Positions 13,670 to 18,403 of a stretch of 18,403 bases of DNA are shown here, piece after piece. A program made the translations under genes and the position numbers. Each line of letters starts with the position of its first letter. Position 1 is the first letter of the stretch. This DNA is from Paracoccaceae bacterium (GTDB taxonomy: Bacteria > Pseudomonadota > Alphaproteobacteria > Rhodobacterales > Rhodobacteraceae). The stretch lies in assembly GCA_007129775.1 (NCBI GenBank), contig SKUV01000164.1:1-18403 (forward strand). The letters run 5' to 3'. Below the pieces are notes generated by a model. It was not told where the DNA came from. It ran no database searches and worked only from the letters and a program-made list of their open reading frames with translations.

Positions 13670-14572
13670 ATGTCGATCATCACCCTGACCCACCTGCAAC
13701 GGCTGGAAGCCGAGGCGATCCACATCATGCGCGAGGTCGTCTGCGAGGCGGAAAAGCCCGTCATGCTCTATTCGGTAGGCAAGGATAGCGCGGTGATGCT
13801 GCATCTGGCGAAAAAGGCCTTCTTTCCCGCGCCGCCGTCCTTTCCGCTGCTGCATGTGGATACGACGTGGAAATTCCGCGACATGTATGCGCTGCGTGAC
13901 CGGGCCGCGCGCAAGGCGGGAATGCAATTGATCGTACACCAGAACCCCGAGGCGCTGCGGCAGGGGATCAACCCGTTCGATCATGGCAGCCTGCACACCG
14001 ACATGTGGAAGACCGAAGGCCTGAAACAGGCGCTCGATCTGCATGGCTTCGATGCGGCCTTCGGGGGTGCCCGCCGCGACGAGGAAAAGAGCCGCGCGAA
14101 AGAGCGGATCTTCAGCTTTCGCACCGCCAGCCACCGCTGGGATCCGAAGAACCAGCGCCCGGAGCTTTGGCGCAGCTACAACGCGCGCAAGAACAGGGGC
14201 GAGTCGATGCGGGTTTTCCCGCTGTCGAACTGGACCGAACTGGACATCTGGCAATACATCCATCTCGAACAGATCGAGATCGTGCCGCTTTACTACGCTG
14301 CCGAGCGCCCGACGGTCATGCGCGACGGCCTATTGCTCATGGTCGATGACGACCGCTTTCCGCTGAATGGCGAAAAGCCGGTGATGCGTTCGGTCCGGTT
14401 CCGGACGCTGGGCTGCTACCCGCTGACCGGCGCGGTGGAAAGCCGCGCGCAGACCCTGCCCGAAATCATTCAGGAGATGCTGCTGACCACCACATCGGAA
14501 CGTCAGGGCCGGGCGATAGACCACGATCAGGCCGCCTCGATGGAAAAGAAGAAGCAGGAGGGCTATTTCTGA
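13670..14572 (+). CDS. cysD: Sulfate adenylyltransferase subunit 2
   Basis: CysD (300 residues) is the catalytic ATP sulfurylase subunit that forms adenosine 5'-phosphosulfate (APS) from ATP and sulfate, driven by GTP hydrolysis in CysN. Seen are the PP-loop VMLYSVGKDSAVMLHLA (31-47), LLHVDTTWKFRDMYALRD, GGARRDEEKSRAKERIFSF, VFPLSNWTELDIWQYI, and the C-terminal FRTLGCYPLTGAVES. The ATG at 13670 (MSIITLTHLQRLE) is chosen for family fit, with AAAGG 10 bases upstream; the open frame reaches 13550 but would run across the palindrome and into the divergent gene. The stop overlaps the cysNC start by one base (TGATG), so the two subunits are coupled. Confidence 0.96.
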   Translation: MSIITLTHLQRLEAEAIHIMREVVCEAEKPVMLYSVGKDSAVMLHLAKKAFFPAPPSFPLLHVDTTWKFRDMYALRDRAARKAGMQLIVHQNPEALRQGINPFDHGSLHTDMWKTEGLKQALDLHGFDAAFGGARRDEEKSRAKERIFSFRTASHRWDPKNQRPELWRSYNARKNRGESMRVFPLSNWTELDIWQYIHLEQIEIVPLYYAAERPTVMRDGLLLMVDDDRFPLNGEKPVMRSVRFRTLGCYPLTGAVESRAQTLPEIIQEMLLTTTSERQGRAIDHDQAASMEKKKQEGYF

Positions 14573-16470
14573 TGACCGAGGTATATCGGACCGATGCGCT
14601 GATCGCCGAGGATATCGACGCCTATCTCGACGCCCACCAGCACAAGACCATGCTGCGTTTCATCACCTGCGGCTCGGTCGATGACGGCAAGTCCACGCTG
14701 ATCGGGCGGCTGCTATATGACAGCAGGATGATCTTCGAGGATCAGCTTGCTACGCTGGAGGCGGACTCGCGCCGCCTCGGCACGCAGGGCGAAGCGATGG
14801 ATTTCGCGCTCCTGGTGGATGGCCTGGCCGCCGAGCGCGAGCAGGGGATCACCATCGACGTGGCCTATCGCTTTTTTGCCACCGAAAAGCGCAAGTTCAT
14901 CGTGGCCGACACGCCGGGGCATGAGCAATATACCCGCAACATGGTCACCGGTGCTTCTACCGCCGATCTGGCCGTGATCCTGATCGACGCGCGCAAGGGC
15001 GTGCTGACCCAGACGCGGCGGCACAGCTATCTGGCGCATCTGCTGGGCATCCGGCATCTGGTGCTGGCCGTCAACAAGATGGATCTGGTGGGTTATGACC
15101 GTGCCGTCTTCGACCGGATCGTGGCCGATTACCGGGCTTTCGCCGACAGCATCGGGATCACCGATTTCACCGCGATTCCGATTTCCGGCCTTGCGGGCGA
15201 CAACATCACCAGCCGCAGCACCGCGACCCCGTGGTATGCGGGGCCGGCGCTGCTGGAGCATCTGGAGGAGGTGGAACTTGACCAGACCGCCGATCAGCGC
15301 AGCCCATTCCGCATGCAGGTGCAATGGGTCAACCGGCCCGATCTGGACTTTCGCGGCTTCGCCGGCACCATCGCTTCCGGGCAGGTCCGCAAGGGTGACG
15401 GGATCCGGGTGCTGCCCTCGGGCAAGACCTCGGCCATCGCGCGAATCGTGACGGCGGATGGCGAACCGGAGGCCGCTGTGGCAGGCGCCGCCGTGACCCT
15501 GTGTTTCACCGATGAAATCGATTGCTCGCGCGGGCAGATCGTAACGGCCGCACAAAGCCCGGTGGAGACCGCCGACCAGTTCGAGGCGACACTGATCTGG
15601 ATGGACGAGGATGCGATGGTCCCGGGCCGCGCCTATTGGCTGAAGATCGGCCCGCTGACCGTCAGCGCCAGCGTCGCGGCGCCCAAGTATCAGGTCAATG
15701 TGAACACGATGGAGCATCTGGCGGCCAAGACGCTGGACCTCAACGCGATCGGGGTGGTCAATGTCACCACCGACCGCGACATCCCCTTCGCCCCCTATGC
15801 CGAATGCCGCGATCTGGGCGGCTTCATCCTGATCGACAAGCGGACCAACCGCACATTGGGGGCCGGGCTGATCCACTTCGCCCTGCGCCGGTCGCAGAAC
15901 ATCCACTGGCAGGCGACCGATATCGGCCGCGAACATCACGCGGCGATGAAGAACCAGACGCCGATGGTTCTGTGGATGACCGGGCTTTCGGGTTCGGGCA
16001 AATCCACCATCGCCAATCTGGTGGAAAAGAAGCTCGCGCGGATGAACCGCCACACCTTCCTGCTGGACGGAGACAACGTGCGCCACGGGTTGAACAAGGA
16101 CCTGGGCTTCACCGATGCCGACCGGGTGGAGAATATCCGCCGGGTTGGCGAGGTGGCGAAGCTGATGGTCGATGCCGGGCTGATCGTCATCACGGCCTTC
16201 ATCTCGCCCTTCCGCGCGGAACGCGAAATGGTGCGCAACATGATGCAGCCGGGTGAATTCGTGGAGATTTTCATCGACACGCCGCTCGAAGAGGCCGAGG
16301 CGCGCGACGTGAAGGGCCTTTATGCAAAGGCACGGGCGGGGAAGCTCAAGAACTTCACCGGGATCGATTCACCCTATGAGGTGCCGGAAAACCCACATCT
16401 GCGCATCGACACCACGTCGATGAGCCCCGAAGACGCGGCCGATCTGATCATCAGCCGGCTGATCCCCTGA
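14572..16470 (+). CDS. cysNC: Bifunctional sulfate adenylyltransferase subunit 1 / APS kinase (CysN-CysC fusion)
   Basis: This 632-residue fusion joins the GTPase subunit of ATP sulfurylase to APS kinase, so one complex with CysD makes APS and then PAPS. The CysN part has the P-loop GSVDDGKS (34-41), DTPGHEQYTRNM (113-124) and NKMDLV (168-173), followed by EF-Tu-like beta-barrels to about residue 440. The CysC part starts near residue 460 with WMTGLSGSGKST (P-loop 471-478), then LLDGDNVRHGLNKDLGF, NIRRVGEVAKLM, ISPFRAERE and GLYAKARAGKLKNFTGID. All motifs are intact, so both activities are expected. The fused arrangement is known in several proteobacteria, including rhizobial NodQ. No PAPS reductase (cysH) or sulfite reductase gene lies in the window. 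It converges on cca with a 26-base gap and no clear terminator. Confidence 0.96.
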   Translation: MTEVYRTDALIAEDIDAYLDAHQHKTMLRFITCGSVDDGKSTLIGRLLYDSRMIFEDQLATLEADSRRLGTQGEAMDFALLVDGLAAEREQGITIDVAYRFFATEKRKFIVADTPGHEQYTRNMVTGASTADLAVILIDARKGVLTQTRRHSYLAHLLGIRHLVLAVNKMDLVGYDRAVFDRIVADYRAFADSIGITDFTAIPISGLAGDNITSRSTATPWYAGPALLEHLEEVELDQTADQRSPFRMQVQWVNRPDLDFRGFAGTIASGQVRKGDGIRVLPSGKTSAIARIVTADGEPEAAVAGAAVTLCFTDEIDCSRGQIVTAAQSPVETADQFEATLIWMDEDAMVPGRAYWLKIGPLTVSASVAAPKYQVNVNTMEHLAAKTLDLNAIGVVNVTTDRDIPFAPYAECRDLGGFILIDKRTNRTLGAGLIHFALRRSQNIHWQATDIGREHHAAMKNQTPMVLWMTGLSGSGKSTIANLVEKKLARMNRHTFLLDGDNVRHGLNKDLGFTDADRVENIRRVGEVAKLMVDAGLIVITAFISPFRAEREMVRNMMQPGEFVEIFIDTPLEEAEARDVKGLYAKARAGKLKNFTGIDSPYEVPENPHLRIDTTSMSPEDAADLIISRLIP

Positions 16471-16496
16471 CAGCGGTCCGACACGTGCGCAAGGCG

Positions 16497-17657
16497 TCAG
16501 GGCCTATCGTCGCCCGCCAGCAATTCCTCTCGTGTCAGGCGAAAGTCCGACGCGATCCAGCGGTTCTCCAGCCGGCGCAGGAGGGCGCCCAGTTCGGGGC
16601 CGGAGACATCCCGCGCCAGATCGGCGGTCCGCAGGGGAAAGCGCACGCCTGCGCCGCGTGCGATTTCGGCGCGCCAGCCTTCGGGCGGCGATGCGGGTTG
16701 GATCGCGGCGCGGGCGAGTACGATATCCTCGGCAAGCGCCGCGCCGTGGCGATAGCCCAGTTCGGCCGCCCCGGCCTGTGACTCCGCTGCCTTGCGCAGG
16801 GTGGTGAGGCTGCGTGCCTCGGCCCGCGACAGCCGCAGCCTTTCGGCCTCTGCCGTGCCGCCAAGCACCGCAAGGCGCCGCAGCCACGGCCCCGTGTGCC
16901 CCTTTTCCAGCTGCACCAGCGTCGCCAGCGCCTGCGCGCCGGCCCCGGGCAGGACGCGCGCCAGAACGCCGGCCCCGTCCATCGCGGCGACGGCGGGCGC
17001 CGGGTCCGGCGCGGCGAGAAGCTTGCGCATCTCGGCGCCGATGCGTTCGCGCGACAGGGTCGAAACGCCATCCGCCGCGGCAGCGCAGGCGGCCAGTCCA
17101 ACCGGATCAAGGCCCGACTCCTGCCGGCCATACCATGCGTGAAAGCGGAAATACCGCAGAATGCGCAGGTAATCCTCGGCGATCCGGGCGCCGGCATCGC
17201 CGACGAACCGGACCCGCCGCGCCGTCAGATCGGCCAGCCCCTCGCCCAGCGGATCGAGCACCGCCCCCTCCGGCGTTGCATAAAGCGCGTTCATGGTGAA
17301 ATCGCGCCGTGCCGCATCTGCGCATATATCGTCGGAAAAGGCGACGGTCGCATGGCGACCGAAAGTCTCCACGTCACGCCTGAAGGTTGTGACCTCATGG
17401 GCGAGATCACCACAGACCACGGTGATCGTGCCATGGGCCAGACCCGTGGGCACCGCCTTCATCCCCGCGCCCGCGACCAGCGCGATGACCCGCTCGGGCC
17501 GGGCATCGGTGGCGATGTCCACATCGGCCACCGCCTCGCCCAGCAGATCGTTGCGCACGCACCCGCCCACAAAAAGCGCCCTGTGCCCGCCGCCTGAAAG
17601 CGCCGCGCAGACCGCCTGCGTCTCGGACCGCCTTGCCCAGTCGCCGGATATCCGCAT
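16497..17657 (-). CDS. cca: CCA tRNA nucleotidyltransferase
   Basis: A 386-residue class II nucleotidyltransferase (poly(A) polymerase head domain) that adds or repairs the 3'-terminal CCA of tRNA. Seen are LFVGGCVRNDLLG (residues 28-40), the catalytic DVDIAT (Asp45 and Asp47), RRDFTMNALY (117-126) for nucleotide selection, and EDYLRILRYFRF (161-172) in the neck. The C-terminal 200 residues are the divergent helical body and tail. The start ATG at 17657 is preceded by GGGGGAAGG. Only 12 bases separate it from the stop of the upstream Nudix gene, so it is probably the third gene of an hslO-Nudix-cca operon. CCA addition is favoured over polyadenylation by family and length, but PcnB-like activity cannot be strictly excluded. 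Confidence 0.93.
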   Translation of the reverse strand: MRISGDWARRSETQAVCAALSGGGHRALFVGGCVRNDLLGEAVADVDIATDARPERVIALVAGAGMKAVPTGLAHGTITVVCGDLAHEVTTFRRDVETFGRHATVAFSDDICADAARRDFTMNALYATPEGAVLDPLGEGLADLTARRVRFVGDAGARIAEDYLRILRYFRFHAWYGRQESGLDPVGLAACAAAADGVSTLSRERIGAEMRKLLAAPDPAPAVAAMDGAGVLARVLPGAGAQALATLVQLEKGHTGPWLRRLAVLGGTAEAERLRLSRAEARSLTTLRKAAESQAGAAELGYRHGAALAEDIVLARAAIQPASPPEGWRAEIARGAGVRFPLRTADLARDVSGPELGALLRRLENRWIASDFRLTREELLAGDDRP

Positions 17658-17669
17658 CCTTCCCCCGCC

Positions 17670-18269
17670 TCACTGTCCGAGGCGCTCTGCCAGCCCCCGC
17701 AACATCCGCGCCGTGGCGCCCCAGATGTAATACGGCCCCCAAGGCAGCACGAAATACGCGCGATCCTGCCCCAGCCAACGGCGCCTCTCCACGCGGTAGT
17801 GGCGCAGGTCGGACACGAAATCCAGCGGAACGGTGAAAACCTCGGCCACCTCGCCCGCCTCGGGGCGCGGCGCATGGCGCCCGTGGATACGTGCCAGCAC
17901 CGGCGTGACGGCGAAGCCGGTGACGGTTTCGTGGCTGTCGAGCGTGCCGATCACCTCGGCCCGGTCACGCGGCAGCCCGATCTCTTCCTCGGCCTCGCGC
18001 AGCGCGGTCGCGACAAGGCCCGCGTCCTGCGGTTCGGGCTTGCCTCCCGGCAGGGCGATTTGGCCGGGATGGTGGCGCAGGCGGGACGAGCGTTTGGTCA
18101 GGAAAAGCTCCACCCCGTGCGAACCGGTCTGAAACGCCACCAGCACCGCCGCGGGCCGCAGCCGCCGGTTGGCCGGCAGTTTCAGCGCCGGGTTCAGATC
18201 GTAATCGGACGAGGGCGGCCTCGGCCGGCCCACCGCCGCGCGCAGGGCGTCGAAAACCGCCTCAGCCAT
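17670..18269 (-). CDS. Nudix hydrolase, probable CoA pyrophosphatase (NudL type)
   Basis: A 199-residue Nudix protein. Seen are LTKRSSRLRHHPGQIALPGG (57-76) and the Nudix helix ending in TALREAEEEIGL (88-99). The position that is Glu in the general Nudix box is Ala here, which is normal for the NudL/Nudt7 subfamily, where LPGG and ALREAEEE flank a D-A-S/G segment. Also seen are SHETVTGFAVTPVLARI and the C-terminal YYIWGATARMLRGLAERL. NudL relatives split coenzyme A into 3',5'-ADP and phosphopantetheine. The start ATG at 18269 overlaps the end of hslO by 8 bases, and no better start is seen. Substrate choice within the family is inferred. Confidence 0.88.
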   Translation of the reverse strand: MAEAVFDALRAAVGRPRPPSSDYDLNPALKLPANRRLRPAAVLVAFQTGSHGVELFLTKRSSRLRHHPGQIALPGGKPEPQDAGLVATALREAEEEIGLPRDRAEVIGTLDSHETVTGFAVTPVLARIHGRHAPRPEAGEVAEVFTVPLDFVSDLRHYRVERRRWLGQDRAYFVLPWGPYYIWGATARMLRGLAERLGQ

Positions 18270-18403
18270 CGCCGCGCGCGGCTTCGGCCTCGAAGCCGAG
18301 GGTTTCCGGCGCGAATTTGTAATGGGCGCCGCAGAACTGGCAATCGGCGGTCACGATCCCTTCGGGCGTCGTCATCGTGGCGATGTCGCGGGCGGAATAG
18401 ATC
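18262..18403 (-). CDS. hslO: Hsp33 redox-regulated chaperone, C-terminal end (partial)
   Basis: The last 46 codons of a minus-strand gene that enters from the right edge. The fragment reads IATMTTPEGIVTADCQFCG followed by AHYKFAPETL. The Cys-x-x-Cys (residues 21 and 24 of the fragment) and the surrounding sequence match the second half of the zinc centre of Hsp33, the chaperone that is switched on when its four cysteines are oxidised and zinc is lost. The first Cys pair and the chaperone body are outside the window. The stop (18262-18264) overlaps the Nudix start by 8 bases. The hslO-Nudix-cca order fits other Rhodobacterales as I recall them. Confidence 0.85.
   Translation of the reverse strand, partial: IYSARDIATMTTPEGIVTADCQFCGAHYKFAPETLGFEAEAARGDG

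Noticed and set aside
14713..16086. 457-codon open frame antisense to cysNC
   Set aside because: Shadow of the conserved GTPase and kinase gene; composition is His/Gln/Arg-rich with no domain signature.
17670..18269. Loss of the conserved Glu in the Nudix box as a sign of an inactive enzyme
   Set aside because: The NudL/Nudt7 subfamily normally has a non-Glu residue at this position; the REAEEEIG core is intact.

Overview
The window looks like ordinary chromosomal DNA from a GC-rich alphaproteobacterium, most likely of the Rhodobacteraceae/Paracoccaceae (Rhodobacterales). The clues are the high GC content, the order hslO - Nudix (NudL-type) - cca, a hemD followed by an acidic COG4223-type (mitofilin-like) protein, a DUF2853 protein, and a CysN-CysC fusion. 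These are judgements from recognised protein families; no database search was run. I see no tRNA, rRNA, insertion sequence, phage gene, CRISPR array or toxin-antitoxin pair.

Layout from left to right. (1) 1-1526, minus: the N-terminal part of a COG4223-type protein behind hemD (haem synthesis). (2) 1725-4517, plus: a tight block tsaD - gpsA - YCII protein - EVE protein, with 1-4 base overlaps at two of the three junctions. (3) 4518-4873: a gene-free stretch with two hairpins. (4) 4874-7877, minus: DUF2853, ahcY with a clear terminator, and a TupA-like ATP-grasp protein. (5) 8021-12529, plus: a YfbR-like HD phosphohydrolase, the overlapping pair ade-amn, and an HU-family protein, with terminators after the HD gene and after HU. 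(6) 12623-13564, minus: a regulator with a LuxR-type helix-turn-helix, divergent from (7) 13670-16470, plus: cysD and a cysN-cysC fusion. A perfect 16-bp palindrome lies between (6) and (7). (8) 16497-18403, minus: cca, a Nudix CoA pyrophosphatase, and the last 46 codons of hslO, packed in the order hslO > Nudix > cca.

Functional links. Amn splits AMP into adenine and ribose 5-phosphate, and Ade deaminates adenine to hypoxanthine, so the overlapping pair forms a two-step AMP breakdown route. CysD with CysN-CysC covers sulfate activation to APS and PAPS. AhcY clears S-adenosylhomocysteine after methylation and also returns adenosine to the purine pool. TsaD and Cca both act on tRNA but lie in separate blocks.

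I did not find a convincing previously undescribed system. The items most worth a second look are the palindrome between the LuxR-type regulator and cysD, the isolated TupA-like ATP-grasp gene, the possible small RNA or long 3' UTR at about 4690-4836, and the ade-amn pair with a divergent-looking Ade.
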